From Bradyrhizobium sp. 164 (GTDB lineage: Bacteria; Pseudomonadota; Alphaproteobacteria; Rhizobiales; Xanthobacteraceae): DNA of 64,000 bases. The stretch's first letter is position 1, and every line of letters begins with the position of its first letter. The notes below the pieces were generated by a model. That model did not search any database, had not been told where the DNA came from, and was given only the letters and a program-made list of their open reading frames with translations. This document shows positions 34,433 to 42,432 of the stretch, in pieces. The stretch lies in contig NZ_JADPKA010000110.1 of assembly GCF_023073715.1 (NCBI RefSeq), positions 186,001 to 250,000 of the forward strand, given 5' to 3'. The translations under genes and the position numbers were made by a program.

Positions 34433-34683
34433 CACTCCGGCATTCTTGGGAAAAATATGCAGGAACGGTAGTCAATCTGCGACGAACCGTATTATGCTGT
34501 TTCCGTGACTGGCTTTACGTTCCGCTTCCGCGAATGGTTGCGGCGGAGTGAAGGCCCAAGAAAGATCCGGCCGGACCTATGAGGTCCGCCCAAGGATGGC
34601 CAGCTCCCGGGCTTCGTAAGGTCCGGTCATGTCGTGACGCGAGTCTGCGTCGCGGCGGAGGAGCAATGAGGGGGAGTTTCCCG

Positions 34684-34899
34684 ATGGCCATGACGGGAAC
34701 GGTCAAGTTCTTCAACGGCGAGCGCGGCTACGGCTTCATCAAGCCGGACGACGGCGGCCGCGATGTCTTCGTTCACATCACCGCCGTAGAGCGGGCGGGA
34801 CTGAAGGACCTTGCCGAAGGACAGCGTATTACTTTCGAAGTCGAACCGGACAAGAAGGGGAAGGGACCGAAGGCGGTCAATTTGGTCATCCTCTCCTAG
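34684..34899 (+). CDS. cold-shock domain protein
   Basis: A 71-residue CSD protein with RNP1-type GYGFIKP and RNP2-type DVFVHI, and the start TGTVKFFNGERGYGFI. It binds single-stranded nucleic acid and helps mRNA folding. A leader of at least 100 bases that can form several hairpins (34570-34640) precedes it, as for cspA genes, and may give temperature control (inference). GGGGGAG precedes the ATG at 34684. Confidence 0.93.
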   Translation: MAMTGTVKFFNGERGYGFIKPDDGGRDVFVHITAVERAGLKDLAEGQRITFEVEPDKKGKGPKAVNLVILS

Positions 34900-34910
34900 C
34901 GAGCCTGGCT

Positions 34911-34939
34911 TAAAAAATCCCGGCCGCGAGCGGCCGGGA
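34911..34939 (-). terminator. rho-independent terminator of the porin gene
   Basis: Read on the minus strand, CCCGGCCGCTCGCGGCCGGG folds into a strong hairpin and is followed by ATTTTTT. It lies 30 bases after the porin stop at 34969, and converges on the cold-shock gene, whose transcript would also meet the hairpin. Confidence 0.8.
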
Positions 34940-34968
34940 GGTTGGTCCGGTATTTTCTTCTTCAGCTA

Positions 34969-35592
34969 TCAGAAGTGATAGTTCACGCCTGCGCGGACAA
35001 CGCTGGCGCTATAGCCGTTTGACACGCCCGTAATTGCGAACTGACTCGTCGACAGATCGATGTAGAGATATTCGAGCTTGGCACTCCAGTTCGGCGCAAG
35101 GCCGACTTCCGCGCCGGCACCGATGGTCCAGCCGGCCGTGGTGTGCGATTCCGTCCAGCCGAAGGTCTGCGCGCGCAGTTCGCCGAAAGCGAGGCCAGCG
35201 GTGCCGTAGAACAGCACATTGCTGAAGGCATAGCCGGCGCGGCCGCGCAGGGTGCCAAACCACGGATTGGAGAACTTCCACGGCGCGAAGGTATCGTCGG
35301 CACCGGCGGCCTGAATGTCGCCCTCGACGCCAAACACCCAAGGGCCATTCTGGAAATTATAGCCGGCCTGCACGCCGCCGACGAAGCCGGAAGGCTTTGA
35401 GGGATTGTTGTCGACCGAACCCCATTCATAGCCGACGTTGCCGCCTAGATAAGGACCGGCCCAGCTGTACGCATTGAGCGGCTGATTGACGGTATAGGGG
35501 GCACGCTGCCCGTAACTGAGATCGGCGGCCCCTGCCGAAGCTGTCCAGCCGGCAGCAACCAACGCGGCTGCGCCCACAACGAGCCCCTTCAT
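34969..35592 (-). CDS. outer membrane protein, Omp25/porin-like beta-barrel
   Basis: A 207-residue protein with a signal peptide (MKGLVVGAAALVAAGWTASA) followed by ADLSYG, a common start of rhizobial Omp25-like proteins. The mature part is an eight-strand barrel pattern with YLGGNVGYEWG, GGVQAGYNFQNG, GRAGYAFSNVLFYGTAG and LEYLYIDL, and ends VNYHF with the terminal Phe needed for assembly. Confidence 0.9.
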   Translation of the reverse strand: MKGLVVGAAALVAAGWTASAGAADLSYGQRAPYTVNQPLNAYSWAGPYLGGNVGYEWGSVDNNPSKPSGFVGGVQAGYNFQNGPWVFGVEGDIQAAGADDTFAPWKFSNPWFGTLRGRAGYAFSNVLFYGTAGLAFGELRAQTFGWTESHTTAGWTIGAGAEVGLAPNWSAKLEYLYIDLSTSQFAITGVSNGYSASVVRAGVNYHF

Positions 35593-35841
35593 CACACACT
35601 CCAACGCAACTGCCGCCCCCCGCGATGCCTGCGCCGCCGCGCGAAGCCAGACCGCATGGTTACGGAACCACCACTTTTTCGCGTAAGATTTATCGAGAGC
35701 TTTAAGTTAAAGGGCTGTTAAGCCGGGTTACCGCGCTATTGACAGGCTTAACCAAGCGTTACCGGGAACTGCGCCCGCCATCCTGTGCGTGCGCCACGGC
35801 CGGAACTTCAAATCGGCACCCCCAGCGCCTAAATTCGCACC

Positions 35842-37911
35842 ATGGTTCACGATTCCCCCGACAATCCGGACGATGCACGTACGCGCAAACCCGTGCGCGT
35901 CACCGCACCGGACGCCCCGCCTCCGGAAACGGACATGGCGCCGCCGGACCTCGATCCCGCAACAGCGAGCGGCGACGACGAGGACGATGCGCGGCTGCCG
36001 GATATCCTGGAAGAGAGCGGCGCGGTCGGCGAGGGCCCGCTGGCGACCGGTCATGAGGCGATCGAGCGCGCGGTCCGGCTCGCCCCCACCTCGCCCGGGG
36101 TCTATCGCATGCTCAATGCGAACGCGGACGTGCTCTATGTCGGCAAGGCCAAGAACGTCAAAAAGCGCCTGTCCAACTACGCGCGCCAGAGTGCGCCGCA
36201 GCCGGCGCGCATCCTGCGCATGATCGCGGCCACGGTGACCGTGGAGATCGTCTCAACCACCACCGAGACGGAAGCACTGCTGCTGGAAGCCAACCTCATC
36301 AAGCAGCTGCGGCCGCGCTTCAACGTGCAGCTGCGCGACGACAAGTCGTTTCCCTACATCCTGATCACCGGCGACCATTGGGCGCCGCAGATCCTGAAGC
36401 ACCGCGGCGCGCAGACCCGGCCGGGGCGCTATTTCGGCCCGTTCGCCTCGGCGGGCGCCGTGAACCGGACCATCACGGCCCTTCAGCGCGCATTCCTGAT
36501 TCGCTCCTGCACCGATTCCTTCTTCGAGAGCCGCACCCGGCCCTGCCTGCTCTACCAGATCCGCCGCTGTGCCGGGCCCTGCACCCGCGAGATCGACTTC
36601 CCCGGCTATACGACCCTGGTGCGCGAAGCGACCGACTTCCTCTCCGGCAAGAGCCATGCGGTGAAGCAGGAACTCGCCGGCGAGATGGAGAAGGCCTCCG
36701 GCGAGCTCGAATTCGAGCGCGCTGCGCTCTATCGCGATCGCCTCGCCGCGCTGTCGGCGATCCAGTCGCAACAGGGCATCAATCCGCGCACGGTCGAGGA
36801 AGCCGACGTGTTCGCCATCCACCAGGAGGGCGGCTTCTCCTGCGTCGAGGTGTTCTTCTTCCGCACCGGACAGAACTGGGGCAACCGCGCCTATTTCCCG
36901 CGCGCGGAAAAGACATTTACCCCCGAGGAGGTGCTCGGCTCCTTCCTCGCCCAGTTCTACGACGACAAGCCGCCGCCGAAGAACATCCTGCTCTCGCACG
37001 AGATCGAGGAGAGCGAGCTGCTCGCCAATGCGCTGTCGACCAAAGCCGGCCACAAGGTCGAGGTCACCGCGCCCAAGCGCGGTGAGAAGAAGGAGCTCGT
37101 CACTCATGCGCTGACCAATGCGCGCGAGGCGCTCGGCCGCAAGCTCGCGGACACCGCGACGCAGAGCCGCCTGCTCGAGGCCATGGCCGCGACGCTGAGC
37201 CTGCCGCACGTGCCCAAGCGCATCGAGGTCTACGACAACAGCCACATCCAGGGCACCAATGCGGTCGGCGCCATGATCGTTGCCGGCCCGGACGGCTTCG
37301 TGAAGAACCAGTACCGCAAGTTCAACATCAAGTCGGAAGGACTGACGCCTGGCGACGACTACGCCATGATGCGCGAGGTGCTGGAGCGACGCTTCAAGCG
37401 ACTGATCAATCCGCCCGAGGAAGGCGTGGCCAAGGCGAAGGAGGACGATTTCCCGCAATGGCCCGACCTCGTCATCATCGACGGCGGCCGCGGCCAGCTC
37501 AACGCCGTCCGCGAGATCTTTGCAGGTCTCGGCCTGACCCAGGTGTCGCTGATGTCGGTCGCCAAGGGGCCGGACCGGGATGCCGGTCGCGAGACCCTGT
37601 TCATGCCGGAGCGCGAGGCGATCAAGCTGGAGCCGCGCGATCCCGTGCTCTATTTCATCCAGCGCCTGCGCGACGAGGCTCACCGCTTCGTCATCGGCTC
37701 GCACCGCAAGCTGCGCAAGAAGGACATCCGCGAGGCCGGTTTGCAGGAGATTCCGGGCATCGGTCCGTCACGTAAACGTGCCTTGCTGCACCATTTCGGA
37801 ACCCTGAAGGAGATCGAGCGGGCCTCGATCGCCGATCTCGGCAAGGTTCCGGGGGTGAGCGCCGAAAGCGCCCGCAGGATTTTCGAGTATTTCCATCCCC
37901 AGCCGGGATGA
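35842..37911 (+). CDS. uvrC: UvrABC excinuclease subunit C
   Basis: A 689-residue nuclease that makes both cuts in nucleotide excision repair. A ~75-residue acidic N-terminal extension comes before the GIY-YIG domain (SPGVYRMLNANADVLYVGKA from ~84), then a UVR motif (LEFERAALYRDRLAAL), the RNase H-like nuclease (VYDNSHIQGTNAVGAM) and two helix-hairpin-helix motifs (LQEIPGIGPSRKRALLHHFG). uvrB in this window also has an N-terminal extension. Confidence 0.96.
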   Translation: MVHDSPDNPDDARTRKPVRVTAPDAPPPETDMAPPDLDPATASGDDEDDARLPDILEESGAVGEGPLATGHEAIERAVRLAPTSPGVYRMLNANADVLYVGKAKNVKKRLSNYARQSAPQPARILRMIAATVTVEIVSTTTETEALLLEANLIKQLRPRFNVQLRDDKSFPYILITGDHWAPQILKHRGAQTRPGRYFGPFASAGAVNRTITALQRAFLIRSCTDSFFESRTRPCLLYQIRRCAGPCTREIDFPGYTTLVREATDFLSGKSHAVKQELAGEMEKASGELEFERAALYRDRLAALSAIQSQQGINPRTVEEADVFAIHQEGGFSCVEVFFFRTGQNWGNRAYFPRAEKTFTPEEVLGSFLAQFYDDKPPPKNILLSHEIEESELLANALSTKAGHKVEVTAPKRGEKKELVTHALTNAREALGRKLADTATQSRLLEAMAATLSLPHVPKRIEVYDNSHIQGTNAVGAMIVAGPDGFVKNQYRKFNIKSEGLTPGDDYAMMREVLERRFKRLINPPEEGVAKAKEDDFPQWPDLVIIDGGRGQLNAVREIFAGLGLTQVSLMSVAKGPDRDAGRETLFMPEREAIKLEPRDPVLYFIQRLRDEAHRFVIGSHRKLRKKDIREAGLQEIPGIGPSRKRALLHHFGTLKEIERASIADLGKVPGVSAESARRIFEYFHPQPG

Positions 37912-38008
37912 ACTAAAGGGGGACCGCGGTCATATGATCGTTGCGTCCGCGCCTCATTTGGAGAGCGGGACGGTTGACGTTCAGGCACCAGCGGTATTGG
38001 TAGGACGG

Positions 38009-38626
38009 ATGAACATCGCGACGACACGAGGGGCAACCAGGCGCTCGATGTCCCTTCCCAACATCCTGACCTACGGCCGGATCGCCGCGATCCCGGTCGT
38101 GGTCGGATGCATTTACGCGCAGTCGATCATGGACGGGCCGCTATGGCTGCGCTGGGTGGCGGTGGCCATCTTCATCGGCGCCGGGGTGACCGATTACCTT
38201 GACGGCTATTATGCGCGAATCTGGAATCAGCAATCAGCGTTCGGCCGGATGCTCGACCCGATCGCCGACAAGCTGCTGGTTGCCTCGTGCCTGCTGATGC
38301 TGGCCGCCGATGGCATCATCCATGGCTGGTCGCTGTGGGCCGCCATCGTAATCCTGTGCCGCGAGATCCTGGTCTCGGGCCTGCGCGAATATCTCGCCGC
38401 GCTGCGCGTCAGCGTGCCCGTAACGAAGCTCGCCAAATGGAAGACCACGGTCCAGCTCGTCGCCATCGGCTTCCTGCTCGCGGGCCCGGCCGGTGATGAG
38501 GTGGTGCCGGTGGTCTCGATGATCGGGCTGGCGCTGCTGTGGGCTTCGGCGATCCTCACCATCTACACCGGCTACGACTATTTCCGCGCTGGCATCCATC
38601 ACCTCATCAAGGAGGACGAGGGATGA
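38009..38626 (+). CDS. pgsA: CDP-diacylglycerol-glycerol-3-phosphate 3-phosphatidyltransferase
   Basis: A 205-residue inner-membrane enzyme that makes phosphatidylglycerol phosphate. The CDP-alcohol transferase signature is complete (DYLDGYYAR followed by GRMLDPIADK). The start is uncertain: ATG 38009 (AGGA upstream), ATG 38048 (the family MSLPNILTYGRI), or ATG 37934. The stop overlaps moaD by four bases. Confidence 0.93.
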   Translation: MNIATTRGATRRSMSLPNILTYGRIAAIPVVVGCIYAQSIMDGPLWLRWVAVAIFIGAGVTDYLDGYYARIWNQQSAFGRMLDPIADKLLVASCLLMLAADGIIHGWSLWAAIVILCREILVSGLREYLAALRVSVPVTKLAKWKTTVQLVAIGFLLAGPAGDEVVPVVSMIGLALLWASAILTIYTGYDYFRAGIHHLIKEDEG

Positions 38627-38874
38627 AGGTGAAATATTTCGCCTGGGTGCGCGAGCGCGTCGGCAAGGCCGAGGAGACCATCGAACCGCCCGCAACGGTG
38701 CGCACCGTCGAGGAGCTGATCGCCTGGCTGTCCGCCCAGAGCGAGGCCTATGCCTACGCCTTCGAGAAGCCGAAGGTGATCCGCGCCGCGATCGATCACG
38801 CCCACGCCAAGCCGGACACCGCGATCGCGGGCGCCCGCGAGATCGCGTTCTTCCCGCCGATGACCGGCGGCTAG
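38623..38874 (+). CDS. moaD: molybdopterin synthase small subunit
   Basis: An 83-residue ubiquitin-fold protein ending FFPPMTGG, with the C-terminal Gly-Gly that is thiocarboxylated to donate sulfur. It overlaps pgsA by ATGA. moaE, the large subunit, follows after 87 bases. Confidence 0.93.
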   Translation: MKVKYFAWVRERVGKAEETIEPPATVRTVEELIAWLSAQSEAYAYAFEKPKVIRAAIDHAHAKPDTAIAGAREIAFFPPMTGG

Positions 38875-38909
38875 GCCAATGTTCTCGAACACACCAGCAT
38901 ACGGTGCCA

Positions 38910-38940
38910 CCACGCCTCTCCCTATCGGGGAGAGGTGTGG
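38910..38940. repeat. short hairpin between moaD and moaE
   Basis: CCACGCCTCTCCCTATCGGGGAGAGGTGTGG folds into an almost perfect stem. It looks like a shortened version of the CTCCCC element, and may reduce read-through into moaE. Confidence 0.5.
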
Positions 38941-38961
38941 CACCGTCGGAGCGGGGCGAGC

Positions 38962-39429
38962 ATGAGCTGCCCCGTCACCATCCGCATCCAGGAGGACGAT
39001 TTCGACCTCGCGCGCGAGATCGAAATCCTGACCAAGAGCCGCACCGACATCGGCGCGGTCGTGAGCTTCTCGGGCATCTGCCGCGCCGACGAGGATAGTG
39101 CGAAGGTCGCTGCGCTTACGCTCGAACATTATCCGGGCATGGCCGAAGAAGAGATCAAGCGTCACGTCGACGAGGCGACCTCGCGCTGGCCGCTGAACGG
39201 CGTCACGGTGATTCACCGCGTCGGCCGCTTCATGCCCGGCCAGAACATCGTGCTGGTGCTGACCGCTTCGCAGCACCGCCAGGCCGCGTTCCAGGCGGCC
39301 GAGTTCCTGATGGACTATCTCAAGACCAGCGCGCCGTTCTGGAAGAAGGAAGAGAGCGAAGCCGGCACCGGCTGGGTCGAGGCCGAGGCCCGCGACGACG
39401 AAGCCGCCGCACGCTGGACCCGGTCCTGA
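38962..39429 (+). CDS. moaE: molybdopterin synthase large subunit
   Basis: A 155-residue subunit that converts cyclic pyranopterin monophosphate into molybdopterin with MoaD. It has the family blocks VVSFSGICRADED, LTLEHYPGMAEEEI, IHRVGRF and the Lys-rich active-site region near PFWKKEES. Start ATG 38962, preceded by GGGGCGAG. The stop overlaps the next gene by one base (TGATG). Confidence 0.93.
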   Translation: MSCPVTIRIQEDDFDLAREIEILTKSRTDIGAVVSFSGICRADEDSAKVAALTLEHYPGMAEEEIKRHVDEATSRWPLNGVTVIHRVGRFMPGQNIVLVLTASQHRQAAFQAAEFLMDYLKTSAPFWKKEESEAGTGWVEAEARDDEAAARWTRS

Positions 39430-40418
39430 TGGCAAGAGCATCCAAAAAGACCGCGCGTGGCCGCGGCGCGCCAAGACTTGCTAAGGTCGGTCTTGCTACG
39501 GTCGGTCTTGCTAAGGTCGCTCCTGGTGAGCTTGTCACGCTGCTCGATTTGGTCCGCTATGCGGTGAGCCGCTTTGTCGAAGCCGAGCTCGCCTTTGCCC
39601 ACGGCACCACCGATCCGGTTGCCGAGGCGGCCTTCCTGGTCAGCGAGGCGCTGCATCTCAATCCCGAACAGTTCGAGCTTTTCGCCAACGCGCGTGTCAC
39701 CCTCGCCGAGGGCAAGACCGTTCTCGATCTCATCCATCAGCGCGTCACCACGCGCAAACCGGCCGCCTATCTCGTCAACAAGATCTACATGCGCGGGCTA
39801 CCCTTCTATGTCGACGAGCGCGTCATCGTTCCACGCTCCTTCATCGGCGAACTGCTGGACTCGCATTTTGGCGGCCACGGCACTGCCGGATCCCTGATTG
39901 ACGATCCCACGGCGGTCGAGCGCGTGCTCGATCTCTGCACCGGATCGGGCTGCCTCGCCATCCTCGCCGCGCATCATTTTCCGAACGCCACCGTCGACGC
40001 CGTTGACATCTCCAAGGGCGCGATCGAGGTCGCTGCGCGAAATGTGGGCGAATACGGGCTCGAGAACCGGATCAGCCTGTATCGCGGCGACCTGTTCGCC
40101 CCGCTCGGCGATGCACGCTACGACCTGATCATCACCAATCCGCCCTACGTCGATGCGGAAGGCATGGCCGCGCTGCCGCCGGAGTGCCGGGCCGAGCCGA
40201 AGCTCGCCTTCGACGGCGGCGCCGACGGTCTCGACGTGGTGCGCCGTATCCTGCGCGAGGCGCCCGATCACCTGATGCCGGATGGCGGGCTGGTCTGCGA
40301 GATCGGCCGCGGCCGCGGACTAGTCGACGAGGCCTTTCCGGAACTGCCGCTGCTCTGGCTGGACACCGAAGACTCCGAGGGCGAGGTGTTCTGGATCGCA
40401 GCCGCCGATCTCGGCTGA
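39429..40418 (+). CDS. prmB: ribosomal protein L3 N5-glutamine methyltransferase PrmB
   Basis: A 329-residue HemK/PrmB-type methyltransferase. SAM motif I is LDLCTGSGCLAILAA, the catalytic NPPY is at 237-240, and the preceding ALHLNPEQFELFANARVTLAE region fits PrmB better than PrmC. The N-terminus has a basic leader (KKTARGRGAPR) and three in-frame copies of a 5-residue unit at residues 17-31. L3 methylation is inferred. Confidence 0.88.
   Translation: MARASKKTARGRGAPRLAKVGLATVGLAKVAPGELVTLLDLVRYAVSRFVEAELAFAHGTTDPVAEAAFLVSEALHLNPEQFELFANARVTLAEGKTVLDLIHQRVTTRKPAAYLVNKIYMRGLPFYVDERVIVPRSFIGELLDSHFGGHGTAGSLIDDPTAVERVLDLCTGSGCLAILAAHHFPNATVDAVDISKGAIEVAARNVGEYGLENRISLYRGDLFAPLGDARYDLIITNPPYVDAEGMAALPPECRAEPKLAFDGGADGLDVVRRILREAPDHLMPDGGLVCEIGRGRGLVDEAFPELPLLWLDTEDSEGEVFWIAAADLG
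39477..39521 (+). repeat. three tandem 15-base units inside prmB
   Basis: The unit CTTGCTAAGGTCGGT is present three times in a row with one or two changes each, coding LAKVG, LATVG and LAKVA. Because the unit is a multiple of three, gain or loss keeps the frame. Confidence 0.8.
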
Positions 40419-40507
40419 TCCGCTACGACGGGCACGCTCCCTCGGAACAAGTCAAATTCCGCCACGTTCACCCCCGACGAATTGTCTTGCTCTCGGAGGA
40501 TGTCCGC

Positions 40508-41095
40508 ATGCTCGCGCCATCGGGTGAATTGCTGCGCGCCGGCATGGCGCTCAAGCTCAACCACCTCAAACGCGCCGCACAATCGTATTTGCGCGACCGC
40601 ACCAACCAAGCCACCGGACGGGCGACGTCCTATGCGGTCGCAGCCGGCCTGTTCGCGGTGGCCGGGCTATTCGTCATTGCGGCCTTCTTTGTCGGTCTGG
40701 TCGCGCTGTACCGTTGGGTTGCGATCACCTACGGGCAATTCTGGGGCTTTGGCGCCGTCGGAGCCTTGCTGCTGGTGCTCGCCGCAACCTGCGCCGGGGT
40801 GGCTCTGGCTCAAGTGAAGCGTCGGGACAAGCCGATCGTGCCGCTCGCCAGCCGGATGCGGGTTGCGATCGCCACCCCGCGGATTCCTCGCGGAACGGTC
40901 AAGCAGGCAGTGAAGGAGGTCGCAACGACGATCCCCCTCGTGCCGCTTGCGCCCGGTGAACGCGGTCGCGACAGCAAAGCCTGGCCGAACCGCGCCAACC
41001 GTCCCGTGCAACTTGGCCTGATGCTCGCGGCCGTCGGCCTGGTCGGGTTGACGGCTGCACGCCGGCGGCGTCACAGGCACGGATTGGAAGCGTGA
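40508..41095 (+). CDS. holin-superfamily-like membrane protein
   Basis: A 195-residue protein: a helical N-terminus, two adjacent membrane helices (YAVAAGLFAVAGLFVIAAFF and FGAVGALLLVLAATCAGVAL), a basic linker, and a third helix (VQLGLMLAAVGLVGLTAA) before a RRRRHRH tail. This is like the phage holin family 3/6 (DUF1469) proteins encoded on many alphaproteobacterial chromosomes, not a phage gene. CGGAGG precedes the ATG. Confidence 0.6.
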   Translation: MLAPSGELLRAGMALKLNHLKRAAQSYLRDRTNQATGRATSYAVAAGLFAVAGLFVIAAFFVGLVALYRWVAITYGQFWGFGAVGALLLVLAATCAGVALAQVKRRDKPIVPLASRMRVAIATPRIPRGTVKQAVKEVATTIPLVPLAPGERGRDSKAWPNRANRPVQLGLMLAAVGLVGLTAARRRRHRHGLEA

Positions 41096-42226
41096 ATGCT
41101 GATGCGGCGCTCCGAGCAAATGGACAGTTGGCTGCTGGTGGCGGCTACGGCAGTGTTCGTGCTCACCGCGGAGCGCTACTTCCAGGACTCCGGCCTGGCC
41201 AAGTCGGGGCCTCCGCAAGACCATCGCAAGGCCGAGGCGAATTCACCGGAAACGCATCCGGCGAGCGCGGCCGTGGAGCCCCGCCGCGGCCGTCATGCCA
41301 AGAGCCCGTTCACGATCCCCTGGGCGGGCTGGAAGGACATCTTCTGGCGGACCTATCAGCGCATCGATGAGGATCGCCTGCTGGCGACCGCAGGCGGCGT
41401 CGTCTTTTTCGGCCTGCTCGCGATCTTTCCCGCTGTCACGGCACTTGTCTCCTCTTATGGCCTGTTCGCCGATCCCTCGACCATCAGCGCCAATCTCCAG
41501 ACGCTTGCCACCATGCTGCCCGAGGGCTCGTTCCAGATCGTCGAGGACCAGGTCGCGCGCGTGGTGTCGCATGGCAACACGACGCTCGGGGCCACCTTCC
41601 TGCTCGGGCTTCTGCTTGCGATCTGGAGCGCCAATGCCGGCGTCAAGGCGATCTTCGACGCTCTCAACGTCGCCTATGAGGAGCGCGAGAAGCGTACTTT
41701 CATCAAGCTCAATATGGTGTCGCTGGCCTTCACTGTCGGCGGCATCGTAGCGCTGCTGCTGATGGTGGGCGCCGTCGTCGCCTTCCCGCTCGCGCTCAAT
41801 CATCTCGGCATGGCGCCCGGAAGCAAGCTGATCGTGGCGCTGGCACGATGGCCGCTCCTGTTCCTCATCCTGCTCGTGGCGCTCGCCATCCTCTATCGCT
41901 TCGCGCCCAGCCGCGATGCGCCGCGCTGGCAATGGCTGAGCCTCGGCGCTGTGACGGCCTCCATCCTCTGGATCGCCGGCTCGGCGCTGCTGTCCTGGTA
42001 TCTGTCAGAATTCGCCAATTACAACGCGACCTACGGCTCGCTCGGGGCAGCGATCGGCCTCATGATGTGGATGTGGATGTCGGCGATCGTCATCATGTTC
42101 GGAGCCGAGCTGAACTCGGAGATCGAACGGCAGACCCTGCGCGATACGACCACCGGGCGGCCGAAGCCGCTCGGCAGCCGCGAAGCCGTCTCGGCCGACA
42201 CGGTCGGCGCGGCCGCGCCGTCCTGA
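41096..42226 (+). CDS. YihY/BrkB family inner-membrane protein
   Basis: A 376-residue protein with a ~75-residue leader that includes one membrane helix (SWLLVAATAVFVLTAERYF), then the YihY domain with six helices: WKDIFWRTYQRIDEDRLLATAGGVVFFGLLAIFP, the SANAGVKAIFDALNVAYEE block and the end MMWMWMSAIVIMFGAELNSEIER. Formerly misnamed RNase BN; function unknown. ATG 41096 directly follows the stop of the upstream gene. Confidence 0.9.
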   Translation: MLMRRSEQMDSWLLVAATAVFVLTAERYFQDSGLAKSGPPQDHRKAEANSPETHPASAAVEPRRGRHAKSPFTIPWAGWKDIFWRTYQRIDEDRLLATAGGVVFFGLLAIFPAVTALVSSYGLFADPSTISANLQTLATMLPEGSFQIVEDQVARVVSHGNTTLGATFLLGLLLAIWSANAGVKAIFDALNVAYEEREKRTFIKLNMVSLAFTVGGIVALLLMVGAVVAFPLALNHLGMAPGSKLIVALARWPLLFLILLVALAILYRFAPSRDAPRWQWLSLGAVTASILWIAGSALLSWYLSEFANYNATYGSLGAAIGLMMWMWMSAIVIMFGAELNSEIERQTLRDTTTGRPKPLGSREAVSADTVGAAAPS

Positions 42227-42432
42227 CGCTGCAATTCGGTCCGCCCCTGATCGTGAGCGCCGGTTGCAAAGCTTGCGCGCCAACCTCGGCCCGCGCGCCG
42301 GACGCCGCTATCCCCTCGAATCAACAATGATGTTAAGCTCACATGGCTCGGGGGAGCATGAGACGTGACGCGTCGGACGGCGGCCCGTGTTTTCCCGGTG
42401 AGACAGTCAGCTCTAGAGGCGTAACGCGCGGC

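Noticed and set aside
36253..37704. A 483-codon minus-strand frame opposite uvrC
   Set aside because: A shadow of a strongly supported gene; composition is that of an antisense frame.
40508..41095. A prophage holin, suggesting a phage remnant
   Set aside because: There are no phage genes around it and it sits among housekeeping genes; holin-like proteins of this type are common chromosomal membrane proteins.
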